A stretch of DNA of 64,000 bases from Isoetes taiwanensis (lineage: Eukaryota > Streptophyta > Lycopodiopsida > Isoetales > Isoetaceae). The stretch lies in NCBI GenBank assembly GCA_021234155.1, contig JAJEKV010000014.1:14002494-14066493 (forward strand), written 5' to 3'. The notes beneath the pieces are model-generated. The model saw nothing but the letters and a program-made list of their open reading frames with translations. It made no database searches and was not told the DNA's origin. Shown here in pieces: positions 36,531-48,214 of this stretch (positions are counted from its first letter, which is position 1; the number at the start of each line of letters is the position of its first letter). The position numbers were made by a program, and so were the translations under genes.

Positions 36531-37375
36531 GTTCATTGGTTTCAATGGAATTGACATTGACAATTTATTGTTTTGTGTCACTACTCTCCTTTTAAGTGTA
36601 AGAACGTAACGCTTTTTGAATAACAATTTGTTGGGTAGGGTTGTTGAGAGCATAGGTGTACAACAACGTCCGGCAATGCCAAACATCAGAAGTTGTGTAT
36701 GCCACACATTGTTGGTTGTGGATAATGCAAATAATTATGGACAATATTCCTATGGAGCAAACTTCTAAATTTTTATTAGATGTTGCAATTTACTCCAAGG
36801 AGAAATTGGATATTGCAAATCATCTTTCCATTCTATGAATTTATCACAGTTTTTAATCTTATGTGATATGTAACTATTGGATTTGTTACCGTAGATCTTG
36901 ATCCACATCCAGTTATATCTACCTTCGTACATCAAGGGACTTATCAAGGGACTTATCCAAACCTTAAATTTATCTCATTTGGGTGTGTGAAAGTCTAGCA
37001 GACATAGAAAAGCCTATGCCTATCTCATCATGGTATTGTCATATGAACTGCACTGATTAACACGTATGAGAATCTAGTAATAGAAGTCACCAATATATTT
37101 AATAAATGAAAGGAGAATGGCATCATCACAACAATAAGCAATGGTGACTGTTGTTGTGGAAATCAGGCCTTGTAGATAAATAGTAAGACATCAAGCCAGA
37201 TAATAGTACCTTTCTTTAGCACTTCCTAATCCATCAACTATCCCCTGGTGGCAGTAAGCTTCATACTTGTGTCTTTGTTGTCCACATATTTGATAAAAAG
37301 AAGAAAAACATCCAACAATAAGCAATAGTAATTGTTGTCTAGTATTATTAGATCTATAATACAAAGCAGATAAAT

Positions 37376-37443
37376 AAATCTCATCTTAGCGTCTCGCTCC
37401 AACAAAGCTAAATCTCATCTTAGCGTCTCGCTCCAACAAAGCC
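37376..37443. repeat. Perfect 34-bp tandem duplication
   Basis: aaatctcatcttagcgtctc... is repeated with a period of 34 bp, with the second copy starting at 37410. The copies are identical over their visible length. Confidence 0.95.
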
Positions 37444-38220
37444 AGTTGACTGAAACCGATAAGCTGATGCAGATTAAACATGGTAAATATCACCTTAGTA
37501 AATGCACATAAGATGTAAATGCACATAAGAGGGTGGGCATGAAGTAATGCGAAAGTTCTGAACATATCAAATTGGAAACTCAATTCTGCAAGAAAAATAA
37601 TGGTTAAATAACATAGCAAGCGATGCAATGAGAAGGAAAAATGCAACTACCTACCTAAATTAGGGGTTATGGATCTTGAATTCATTCATTACGTGAGAAG
37701 CAGGATTATTGGACCAAATAATATTCTATTGCTACTGCTACATAATTGACAGGACATCACAAATGATTCTTCAATGGGCAAACTTGCTGCTAAAAGAAGG
37801 TTATCCAAATCATTTCAAATGAGTTCATTAAATTAAGATAAATTTATAGATCAATGGAAAACTCAATTAAGCAAGCACACAAAAGATGACCTATTTTCAT
37901 TAAAATTATCGCCCGTCACTTGTAGCCTGCTAATTGATCGAAGTAGAAGTTAGTTTTGGCTTCGTAATGATCTTTTTAGAAATAATGGATGACATGCTGC
38001 TTTCTGTCCCAGGGCCTTGAACCCATCTTGACACAATGAAAGGCGATGCAAATTTTTTTAAGTTATATTCACATACTGCAGATGTCAAACAAAACTCGCT
38101 ATGTAAGGTGTAAACAAAAGTGGCAGACAGCCCCTTTAATCTTCTCTTGCTGCTCAAAAACTTATCATTAGCTTCTTCCTACATGATACATGTAGGTCTA
38201 AACCTTCCATTTGATAATAC

Positions 38221-38384
38221 CTCCTTCTCCAGCTCTGAGCAAATAAGTGCTGTCCTCCATCTAAGGTGCAACTTTGACTGGCTAACGTCAGTGTAGATGT
38301 GATCTCCAACATAAAGTGTCTCGTCACCTTGAAATCCTAGAGCCTTTTCCACCATTTGAGCACTGCCTCCACAATAAAGACCAC
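38221..38384 (-). pseudogene. HAD-family (subfamily IG) 5'-nucleotidase, single exon
   Basis: The minus strand reads GGLYCGGSAQMVEKALG, YVGDHIYTDVSQSK and LRWRTALICSELEKE. These are signature blocks of eukaryotic HAD-IG cytosolic 5'-nucleotidases, which dephosphorylate nucleoside monophosphates; YVGDHIYxD is the late HAD motif with metal-binding aspartates. The exon is bounded by an acceptor (ttacag before 38384) and a donor (gtatta after 38221), and with one base from the previous exon it is in frame. Coding sequence is clean, with no stop. I could not find the preceding exon (TNSDY/WRDLF region) or the following one within several kb on this strand. It is either a captured single exon or part of a gene with very long introns. 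A weak CTYDALK match at about 39260 is not convincing. Confidence 0.82.
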
Positions 38385-40631
38385 CTGTAAGTCATAAAAC
38401 TCAAGTCCTCATATGCTTCATAAGTGAAGAACTATGACAGAAACATTAAAATGATACTGATGCCAGCACCAAAAAGCAAGAAAACCTTGTTTAGGCATGT
38501 GTCTCAAATCAACCTCTAGCAAACATGCATGTCTCAGTTGACATGAGATAGAACGACAAACCTCTTGCAGAAATAAAGCTCTATGGGAGACTTTTGAATT
38601 GCTGTTGACTATTTTTCTATCACAGAAGGAGTGCAGTAACAATACCAACCATTTCTAAGTACATCACGTCGAAATTGAATCTTGACATGTATTTCCACTT
38701 GTAGCCAATTCCTGTTTACGGCTAAATCTCAAAAGCATAAACATAACAAACGAATTAAATGCACTCAATATTTACCTCAATTGTGAAAAGTTGATGGTCA
38801 TTCCAGCCTCTCCTTTACTCTCTGCACACCCTATGATTCAATGCAAGACCCTAAGCTCTTCATGCAACTAAGTTAACATCTATAAACATTCCTCGGATAC
38901 TGCCAAGCTATACCTAACAAACAACCAACATAATATTAAACCAATGGGCCTAAAATGAAGATCAAATTACACAATACGTCGACAATCAGGGTATTCAAAG
39001 TATATTGCAAAGGCCCAGCTTCAGCAATACTGGAGACCAAGAAAAGCTTGAAACTAAATCAGCTAAAGTCATACTCTTGCATGCAATACCTACAGCTTGG
39101 CGAGGAAGAAGCTATGAAATATTTTTTAAACGACATGGAGAAGTAGATATTCATATTCGATGAAGGAATGAGACTAACCTGTGCACTCCACTTACCAAGA
39201 TCTTCTGAAGACTCATAAATTTAGTCTAATAAATAATGTCCTTAAATCTTTTCAGGGCATCGTAAGTGCAACTTGAATGGAACCAATCTCTCGATACCTG
39301 ATACCTGGGGATTATTCAAGCTGCAAATAAGTTTGTAGTTCAAAGCAAAATATATCCAAGCTAAATATTCCCTGTTAACTCAGAAATAATTTGCTAGTGA
39401 ATGAATAAAAAATGGGAGATGGGAGATGCACAAATATCTTCCTGTAAAAAGTATTTGGTGGCAATTAACTACATTTCTCTTTCTTATGAAAACAGTTAAA
39501 CCTCGTACAAATGCCCTGCGTAGTTGGAAAGCGAGGCTCATCCCAATGATCAACTCGTCCATTATCCACAAACCATTGCAAGTTTCCTAAATCTGCCTCC
39601 TTTCAACTGTAATGAGTTTTCTTAAGCTTAGGGATCTGATTTGAATGGACTTCATGCTTGCGAAGAAGTCTCTAAACATGCTGACTAAGTTTTGTATCAG
39701 CCTCCAATATGATAACAAATACAATTACCTCAAAGTGTCTTTTGAAACCCAGCATTCAACCTCCCTATAGTAGAATCGAGCTTAATCAATAAACTATTTT
39801 GCTGGAACGACATGAGCAGCTTACTTAACTAAACATGCATTTCGAATCCAGAACAAAATGTTGTAGTTACTTTCTTTCCATTTCTCAAATGCTTAATAAT
39901 TGCAGAAAGACATCTCTTGTCATGCAGAATTATCAATAAAGAAGACATAATCTATGCATGAAAAGAATACATGAATCATGGCTCCTGAACAAAAAGACAG
40001 GAGAAAACCCCACACAAAAACATACAGAGATAGTCGTGGCAGAAGAATTGTTGTTGTGAGCTGCTTTTCTCGCCATAGCTTATGGATATCATGCTATCAA
40101 TCCACCAATCCCCCAAATGTAGATCAAGCTTTTGCCATCAGAAGCCTCTAATAAAACCGAGTATAGGTGCCTCTGCAAATGGTTAAAACCCTTGGGCTAT
40201 GCATAAAACTAAGACTGGAGGTCAGGAGATCCGGATACTTCTTCCTAAGCACACCTTCCGAATGCCTGGAGCTGGTCAAAATCAGTCTATTAGGCTCTCT
40301 TAATCCCGAAATTGCAAGCTGAAAGCGGATCTGTCGGTTTCTGAGTGGATAATATATCCATTTGCATACCCATCTGCTGGAAAGCTTCGTGGCATGCATG
40401 CCCCCAGATGCAACAGAAAGAGGAAAAATCGAAACCTAGAAAAATTCTTAGTCCTGCTGAAAAACAAATCCCGATTTTTGGTAATCGGAAACTTTTACCG
40501 GCTACCAAAAGCCCCCAAACCTTAGAAAAATTAGTTAAAAAAAAAATCCAAAAATATTTTTTGTCAAGCCGGAAAATCCCAAATTAAAAGAGCATATACA
40601 TAGATGCAAAATTTTACAAAAACGAAAGATC

Positions 40632-40880
40632 CTAATTTTTATCTCTACGGATTCTCCTCGCCAAATGCAGGTCCTTGGGTATCCCACTTGGCATGAATGG
40701 CGTAGAGGTTCCCTTCTTTGAAGAGTTGGAAAAGCTCTGCTTCGGCCACCACTTGTAATGCTTGCACTGATAATCCATCTTGAATTCTTGCACCACTTCT
40801 CGGTGGGGGCGTTTGAATGGGGCTTTTCTTATTACTGGAAGTATCGAATCTCTCGAAATACCTGGTTGTGCTTGGAATTA
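40632..40880 (-). pseudogene. Histone H3-like pseudogene
   Basis: Pieces of a histone H3 fold appear in order across shifting minus-strand frames: REIRYFQ, then VIRKAPFKR and REVVQEFKMD, then ALQVVAEAELFQLFKEGNLY and AIHAK, then IPKDLHLARRIRRDKN followed by TAG. They correspond to the alpha-N to alpha-3 part of H3 ([64 protein letters not shown]). At least three frame changes and an in-frame stop pair break it, and about five codons are missing before VIRKAPF. The short loop 1 and the IRK and IPKD residues favour canonical H3 ancestry over CENH3. No N-terminal H3 tail is recognisable upstream. Confidence 0.72.
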
Positions 40881-40899
40881 GGTCCATGATGGATCCTCT

Positions 40900-41620
40900 T
40901 AGGCATCCTCACTTGAGGCGGAGGGGGCTTAGGTTGGTCTTGCGGCTTACCACCCTTCACAAACCTTGGTATATTCTGCTTGCAGTACCGGTCATTGTAC
41001 CTGGTCCACTGCAGAAAGTAAATCTTGAAGGTCGTCTTTCTCAAACTTGATATCGTGCTTGGCTTGAAGCCCCTCCCCCTCCCCAATTTCTTCTTCGTCG
41101 TCTTTGGTGGCTTCGACCACACGGGATATGGAGGTCGAGTGCTCCGATGGCTCCCTAACTTCTTCCGTCAATTCTTCTTCTTTGGCTTCTTCCACTTCCT
41201 TCTCCTCCAACTCAGAGTCGGTTTGGTTTTCGTGTGGTTCTTGGATCATCACAATCCCTCGTGGCCTACTTTGCCCCGCTTGATCCTCTTCTCCTTGTGC
41301 TGCTCCTCCCATTCTTTCTTGCTTCTCTCCCTCTTCTGCCTTTCTTCCTTCCACTCCGCCACTTTTTCCTCCCCCTTCCTCCTCTTCGGGGCCATTTGCT
41401 CTAGCTACTACTGCTCCTCCTGCTGCTCACTCCCGGAGAGTCCCTAGGATACCATCGATTCGGTTGAGCTACTTGGTGCTGCTTGTCTGTAGTGTGGAAG
41501 GAGTCATTCGAGGAGTCAGAGCTGCTCGGCTCCTCACTCGGCCTTAGTCATCGGTGCTCCTGGATCTTCCTGCCGCTTTCCGTTGTATCTCTGCCATGCT
41601 TGGCCTTGGCATGGTCACAT
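40900..41620 (-). other. Open, charged minus-strand frames upstream of the H3-like pseudogene
   Basis: A 120-codon frame (40992-41354) is highly acidic (TDSELEEKEVEEAKEEELTE, EATKDDEEEIGEGEG). A second frame just upstream starts MAPKRRKGEEKVAEWKEERQ, and a third near 41600 starts MAEIQRKAAGRSRS. They run into the H3-like segment without a clear boundary. Composition suggests decayed coding sequence of a nuclear or gag-like protein, but I recognise no domain. Confidence 0.35.
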
Positions 41621-42049
41621 TGTTTGATTGAATTCCGTAAAGATAGATTTGGTTCAATCTCTAAAGTATGGACCAGGTTAATACTAAACCCTTTCTATTT
41701 TTTTTTTTTGCATGAATGCACTTTTGTAAAGCTTTCTAAGTGGTATATGCAGAGGTCAGAAGCGAACCCCTTTTCACATTTTAGTTGCTATTGGAGAATT
41801 TGAATATGCATCATACATCTAGAACTCAGAGACTCGACTTCATTACATATACCTCTTTGTTCTTCCAGGCTATCCATCAGAAAACTAACGGTTCCTTGTT
41901 TATGTTAGCTAAGGTGGCAAATCGAGCAAGGTATTGGCACATACTTTGTATATCTGTGCAGGGAATCTTGGAATACATTTTTTTTTCATTCCTAGGATGG
42001 GTCCTATGACAACATGTATGTCGGCATTTCCTTGTAAGTATATAATACA

Positions 42050-42480
42050 ATCTTTAAATACACCACCTCAGAATTGAGACAGGTTGATGGGTCTGGGAGG
42101 AGTGAGAACAGAGGGTCTGCCAATGCTATTAGCTGAGAGTTATCGAAAGATGAGGGCCACACTCTTCGATGTTGCCCAACATTGCACCTATCTGGACATG
42201 CCATGAGGGGTTGGTTACACCTAACCAACTGCTATACAAAGAATAGAATAGACATGTACATGTGGTAGGAGCACTGACATCTTCAGGAAATATTGGACAC
42301 AATTGTGTCCTAACCAACACACAGCCACGTGTAGATGTACATAATTCGTTAGCAAGGCTATTACTGCTAAGGTTTTTCCCTCGAAAACCCTTCAGGGGCA
42401 GGAGTTTCTTTAATTTTGGAGAGTAATAGACTATTTGTTCTCTGTATGGGTCCTATAGGCCATTTGGTCTCCATGGACGA
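42050..42480 (+). pseudogene. LINE 3' terminal fragment (family 2)
   Basis: It parallels 7855-8235: gatgggtctgggaggagtgagaac..., then cacctatctgga...ggttacacctaaccaact, then the 3' UTR block actgctaaggtttttccctcgaaaacccttc...ggggcagg. It has no intact coding frame. Confidence 0.7.
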
Positions 42481-43890
42481 CAAAATCAAATTCAATTCCA
42501 TCCCCCACTTTTGATTGCATACTAGTTCCTTCTTACACAACTTGTATTTACTATTTGAGATGAGATGGTTGCAAATCCTCCAGCTCGAGAATAAAGTATA
42601 AGATGGATGCATCGTTCACTATTCTGCTATTTTTCTTGCTTCACCTTTCTTTCTAAAATTGCATCTGGAAAAAGGCCTATTTGATTTTCTCAAAATAACC
42701 ATCTTATTTGTTATACATAGACACTTATATTTTGGAGCTTACATATATGATAACCAGGCTATGAAAAGGCAATGGCCTCTGCACCTCAGTTACTTTTCCT
42801 TTGTTGCAGGTGCCTCAAACACGCATGCTAAATTTTCATCATGCAAAAGCAAGGCCAATGCCCACTTTCATATCTAAGTCTTTGCCATTTCCAAATATTT
42901 TATTTCATATGAAACAATCCAACATGCCCACTGGATTCCTTCAAAATTTTTGGTCTGGAGGAGCCCTGATGATGAATCAAACACCATGCAAAATACATTC
43001 ATATGTATAGCTAGAAAATAGGAAACCGCAGAATACATCAACAATAACATGCCTTACAATTAACATCTCTGGAAATGATGATGATCATGTTCCTGGATTT
43101 CTATACTAGGACTTCCTCTTTCTTTTCGCAAGGGATGCTCTTTGCAACTGCATACTAAATGATGCTGAAAGAAGGAATCTAATGTTTCTTATGAACCCTT
43201 TGTCTTGTAGAGGTTCCCATATTGGAATTGCATTGCACTTTCTTGAACTCTTCTTGAACCACTAATTGTAAGCCCATCAGTAGTTTGAGCTGGGGCTTGT
43301 ACATTGCTACCTTTATAAGTGTGTTCATCTATTTGCTTCCATATTCCCCCCCATACCATTCAATACATCTTATATATGTGCTCTTGGGTCAAACTTTTAT
43401 TGTTGGTTGTTGCAAAGTTGGCACGTCAAATACCACCTTCTATCTTTAATTCTGTCTATTATCAACTAATGCATCCATGTAGATACCAACCACTTGAGGC
43501 TCCTCAAGGCTGTTGCAAAAATATTCAACCGCATATAAAGTCTATCTAGAGGATATAGGTTAGTGTTTGGAACAAGAATATTTATAGCTATAGATCATGT
43601 TTATCCTATCTACTATACAGCATGAACATGATCCAAATAGACCAAATAGAGACTTTGGTCCTGTAACTAGATAAAGTGTAGTAAGGAGTGTGTGGATGAA
43701 TAATAAAATTAGAAAAGGAAGTTACAAAAAAGTTTGGAAAGGAAAAAAGACTCGTGGATGAGGTTTATTGAGGGTTGCGTAATTTTTGTGAATGGTAGCA
43801 GTTGAATGCAACTTGCATCCCACAATCTTTAGGTGATACTCTTTCTGATCCTAGAGGTGAGGCAACACATAAAGCTCCAGCTTTATGATG
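42481..43890. other. No recognisable gene
   Basis: AT-rich sequence; short plus-strand frames only, without motifs. Confidence 0.5.
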
Positions 43891-43899
43891 CTTTCCATC

Positions 43900-44960
43900 T
43901 AGAGAATCAACACCTGGATTTCTCGTTCCAACGGGTTTTAAGACACGCGGAGGCGAGGTCTGGGAGCTGAGTGTCTCTAATATTTACCATCTTCTGACAG
44001 TAGAGTATGTGATGTTCCAGACCAGCACGTTGAAGAGGCCAGAATCTTGTCTCCTGAAGAAGAATTGTATAGGGAACCATGGACTTGACTCCAAGGTCCC
44101 AAGGCTTTCTGGACACGTCCTAAGTCTTTCCAAGCAGCAAGTGCTATCGCTGGATCCCCTACTTCATTTCATATAGAAGAACTGGCTTCACCTCACAGAA
44201 CAAATGTGCCTAATGGGACCAGTCATAAAGTATCGCTTTTAGTTGTTCTATACAAAGCCTTCCAACCTTCAATTATTCCTTGTTGGATACAAGTGTTCCA
44301 GTATACGGTGGTAGTAAACTCTAGTCCAGAGTATTTATATATTTGTACCACTTTCATGTTTTGGCCTTGATAAGTGAAGCGAGGATATTTTTGCCGCCTA
44401 GAAGATTATTAGTCTTGGCCAAGCTAACCAACATTCCAATGCTCTGACAAAAAGTGCTCATGCGTCTAGATGCTACATCATACTTGCAGGAGGGTGAGCT
44501 AAAAGATCCACATTCTCTGAGCTCATCCACCTCCATGTTCAGCAAGCCATTCAAGTTGAGATTATTTCATACAGACCATATAATGCACTTTGCAACTCCC
44601 AAAGGACACTTGTGATAATCTTCCTCATAGCTTCTCCCTAGGAACCGTGTCAAAGACCTGCACAAAATCCACAAAGCATCAATAAAGATCCTACCACTTA
44701 TTTCTACTATCCTCTAACAGGGTGCCCAATTTAAAAATATAGGCAATGGTGGACTAAAACCTGCATGTCCAAGTGCGTCTATCCTGTTTCATCTGCACAT
44801 GCCATTAGTTATTGTTCAAGAACTCGGCCAACAATTTTGCCAACAAGGGACTGGCCATGATTGTGCAGTAATTGATAGGGCAGTTGACACACTGCTGACG
44901 GTCCATTATGACGGGAAGCCTTCTTAGAGGGATGTATTTATGAGATTCGTCCCACTTCAA
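43900..44960 (-). pseudogene. LINE reverse transcriptase fragment (family 2), minus strand
   Basis: Leftward reading gives an RT N-terminal remnant (ALANKIVGRVLEQ, then HAGF, near 44800-44890), FIDALWILCRSLTRFLGR at about 44670, SIGMLVSLAKTNNLLGG at about 44430, EVKPVLLYEMK at about 44180 and LGVKSMVPYTILLQETRFWPLQ at about 44070. The order matches the fragments at 4880 and 7195. Stops and shifts occur throughout. It lies tail-to-head next to the plus-strand LINE that follows. Confidence 0.72.
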
Positions 44961-45189
44961 CTGCGTGCTCTCAATATTCGCAGCCTTGCTATTAGCGAGG
45001 CGTTATAAGCATAGCTACTGAAAACAACCATATGGTCAGAAAGCATATTGGAAAAAATGAAAAGTAATAGTGGATAATTCCTTGGAGACATAGGGATTTG
45101 AGACCACCAGGATTATGTGTTGGAATATTGATTCCAGTAGCCAATATAAAGTAGAAGTTATCAATTTTTGGCTTGAGAATGTTGACATC

Positions 45190-46370
45190 TTTTTTTTTCT
45201 AGAAACTTGTGAACATGAAGAAAAGGGTTTACCATAAATAAATGATTTTATGTTGCTTCACTCTGTATGGTATGAAAAATCATGGAGATTAAAGGGGCAT
45301 GGAGGGGTTGCATGTTATGTAAGAAAAAGTATTCGGCATATGATAAAACTAGTATTGCACTATGGTTCTATGCAGCATATTGGGATTGAAGCCCCAGGAC
45401 AGTATGGAAAAATCTTCATTGCATAATGCTATTTTCCTCCACGTGGTTCACCTGTGTATAATGTTGGGAATATGGACAGGGATGACCCCTTCTATCAGTT
45501 AGAACAAGATGCTATGTTGCTTTTACAGGAAGGGGAGGTTGTGCTGATGGGAGATTTTAATGGAAGAGTGGCAAACAAACAGGCAGCAATAACAAGTACA
45601 GAAGGTGATCCAGTGTGGATGGTAATGTTAGATGAGCCGGAGATAGAGGAGAAGGGTTGGAATCGTAACTCTCAGGACAAAGTAAGGTGGCCCACCCCAC
45701 AGGGTAGCCATGTACTTAACATGTGTAGTGGCTTGGATTTGCTGATATATAATGGCATAAGCCGATTTCCACACTCTGGTAAGCTCACTTGTAGAGATGC
45801 TAGTGTTGTGGATTCGGTTTTAGCTTGGGCATCCCTTGTCAAGCAAATGCTGGATTTTCAGATAGAGGAAGCAATGCCGCAGATAAGTGATCATGCAACT
45901 TTATCAGTTGGGATACGTGTTAAAGATTTGCACCGAAAGACAAACAGTGATACAACATGCAGGCAAAGCATTAATATGCAATATAACAAGGCGGACCAAT
46001 GTGAGAAATTGTGTGAAAAAAAGGCACTTGAAATAGTGTTAATAACTCTTAGTGAGAAGCTTGCCAAAATGGTTTTGGAAGCTGCTACTGTGTGTTTTAT
46101 ATTAAAACGAAAATTGAAGGGTCTCCCTTGTAATGCACGGTTCGATGGGGATTGTACAGAAAAAAGGGTAGAGTTCAAAAAAGCGAAAGGGGCAGAAAGG
46201 GAAAAATTGAAGAAAAAATACATAAAGCTGACTAAATCTAAAAAGAAAAAGTATATATATCGGAAGCAGCAAAATATGGTTGAGTTATTGCTGAATCCAA
46301 AGCAATTTTTGAATAGATTGAAACATTTTTCTCTACTAGTGAATATGAGTTCACTCCCCATGACCTAGAA
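45190..46370 (+). pseudogene. LINE endonuclease domain (APE type)
   Basis: An exonuclease-endonuclease-phosphatase domain: GGVACYVRKSIRHM at about 45305, LLQEGEVVLMGDFNGRVANK (catalytic GDFN) at about 45530, and MPQISDHATLSVGIRV (SDH motif) at about 45880. A long frame runs 45454-46368; upstream pieces reach back to FLETCEHEEKGLP near 45190 but are split by stops at about 45235 and 45425. The N-terminal part with the first catalytic Glu looks incomplete. This domain nicks target DNA to start reverse transcription. A basic segment (REKLKKKYIKLTKSKKKKYI) links it to RT. Confidence 0.85.
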
Positions 46371-47797
46371 CAGGGTTTGAGTAAGCTTGCAAATGGTAAA
46401 GCAGCTAATGCACAGGGGTTGGTTGCAGAGATGTTCAAATGGGCTGGGGGTTTAACCCATGCAATGTTGTTAAAGTTAGTAAATGCAGCTTTAAAAGAGG
46501 GCTTTCCCCGCTCATGGCAAGTTAACAAAGTTATTCCATTATACAAATCAGGAGACAATAAAGATCCAGGTAGTATAGAATGATTATGATTTGTAGTTTT
46601 TTTGCAAAACTAGTAGCTACAATGTTAAACACTAAGATTAGTATGTGGGCAGAAGGAAATGGAGTTAGGGCTATGGGGCAAGCAGGATTTAGACCTGAGC
46701 GGTCTACCATAGACCACTTGATAACTCTGCGTGCCATGATAGATTCAGTCATTGGAAAAAAAAGGTCTTTATATGCTCTTTTTGTGGATTATGCTAAATC
46801 CTTTGTCACAGTAAATAGATACAATCTCTGGCAAAGAATGGAATTGATTGGAGTCCCAATGGAGCTAAGACAAGCGGTCAAGATACTATATGAGAAAGTC
46901 TTGGTGCAACTCTCCTTCCCTTATGTGAATAAATGTGAAGATGTTGTGGTGAGTAATACTGGAGTCAAACAGGGCTGCCCCTTATCTCCTACATTGTTCG
47001 GGCTATTTATTGATGAGTTGGAAAATTGGATGATGGAACATGGAGGGGATGGATCATTGGTGAATGACTATATGATATTGTTTTTGCTTTATGCAGATGA
47101 TGTAGTCATCAAATCTCGCTTAGTAACAGATGCTCTTGCACATTTTTGTGATAGCAAAGGGATGCAAGTAACTTTAGCAAAAACAAAACTGTTAGTCTTT
47201 GGAGATAACAAGACAGACCATCTGGCATTTTATTATAAGGGCATGTCAGTAGAGTTGGTAAGCTCATATAAGTATCTGGGAGTGGAAGTTGATAAGAGCC
47301 CTATTTGGAATATGGCTGTAGAACACAGAGTGAATGCAGGATTGAAAGCCATGTATAGCATGCAACGTAGAAGCGGTAAAGCTGAAATTGGGAATTTTAG
47401 CATGAAAAAGATGTCATATAAGACACTTGGCCAGACAATATTGCTATATGGATGTGAGGTTTGGGGGCCAGAATTGGCGGCAGTCCTTAGAACGGAATTG
47501 GGTACAAAAGCACAAACTCCATATGACATGCTATTGGCCGAATGTGGTATGATGCCTGTAGAAGCAGAAGCATTGTGTAAATTGCTTACATATCTTTGTA
47601 AGATACGATTTGAAAAGGCTGATGATAGTTTTCCACGTTTGGCAATGGAGGAGGCAAAGGTGAAGGGTTGGTATGCTGATGTGGAGGACTGGATATGGAA
47701 ATGGGGACTAAATATGCAGGATTTGTATATACATCACAAAGATATCCAAGCATGGGTTACAGAACATGTTACTATGAAGAATTGGAGAGTTCCATAA
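46370..47797 (+). pseudogene. LINE reverse transcriptase
   Basis: It starts with LSKLANGKAANAQGLVAEMF (the finger region), breaks at a TGA near 46581, then continues in a 405-codon frame: GQAGFRPERSTIDHLITLR, ALFVDYAKSFVTVNRYNLW (motif A), GVKQGCPLSPTLFGLFIDEL (motif B), LFLLYADDVVIKS (catalytic YADD, motif C) and YKYLGVEVDKSPIW. Motif A has FVDYAKSF where FVDFxKAFD is usual, so the second Asp-containing turn is altered. With the endonuclease upstream and the zinc finger downstream this is the longest LINE copy in the window, but at least three stops or shifts inactivate it. Confidence 0.9.
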
Positions 47798-47859
47798 ATA
47801 AAGAAAGAGTTCTACAGACAATATATTAATCCAGAACTCCAAGAGGCCAGGTACTTGGG

Positions 47860-48060
47860 AGAAAGGTATTTCTTTGAAACTTAGACACTCCATTAGCAGA
47901 ATGAGACTTAGCTCGCATAGGCATGGGGTGGAAGTTGGTAGATGGGGAGATATACCCCATGAAATGAGGCTTTGTAAGACTTGTAATATGCAGAAAGTGG
48001 AGGATGAGCAACATGTGCTTTTGAGATGCCCAACTTATGTTATTATGATTGTATGAGTTC
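47860..48060 (+). pseudogene. LINE C-terminal zinc-finger segment
   Basis: In a frame just after the RT: LRHSISRMRLSSHRHGVEVG, RW, RLCKTCNMQKVEDEQHVLLR and CPTY. The C-x2-C...H...C arrangement is the C-terminal nucleic-acid-binding finger of this LINE group. It is separated from the RT frame by a stop at about 47795 and one at 47881. Confidence 0.8.
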
Positions 48061-48214
48061 TCCAACATATTTCTATATGATTTTGCAATAATTTAAAAGT
48101 ATTTTCTAGTATAATGATATTACTCTATATTTTTTGTGTGCTCTGCCATCTTATTATCGTTTTTGTTCTCATTTTCAAAATTTAACTTGCCATTTTAATT
48201 TCATTTTTATTTTT

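Noticed and set aside
36288-36707. 139-codon minus-strand open frame
   Set aside because: It spans a 150-bp tandem repeat and is explained by periodic sequence without stops in that frame.
39240-39340. Upstream exon of the HAD 5'-nucleotidase (CTYDALK on the minus strand)
   Set aside because: Only about seven residues agree, a stop follows soon and no proper exon borders are evident.
40632-40880. CENH3 (centromeric H3) identity for the H3-like relic
   Set aside because: Loop 1 is not extended and the IRKxPF, AIHAK and PKDxxLARRIR residues follow canonical H3, so a centromeric variant is not supported.
45891-46361. 156-codon minus-strand open frame
   Set aside because: Antisense of the LINE endonuclease and linker. 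The phenylalanine-rich content mirrors a lysine-rich sense strand.
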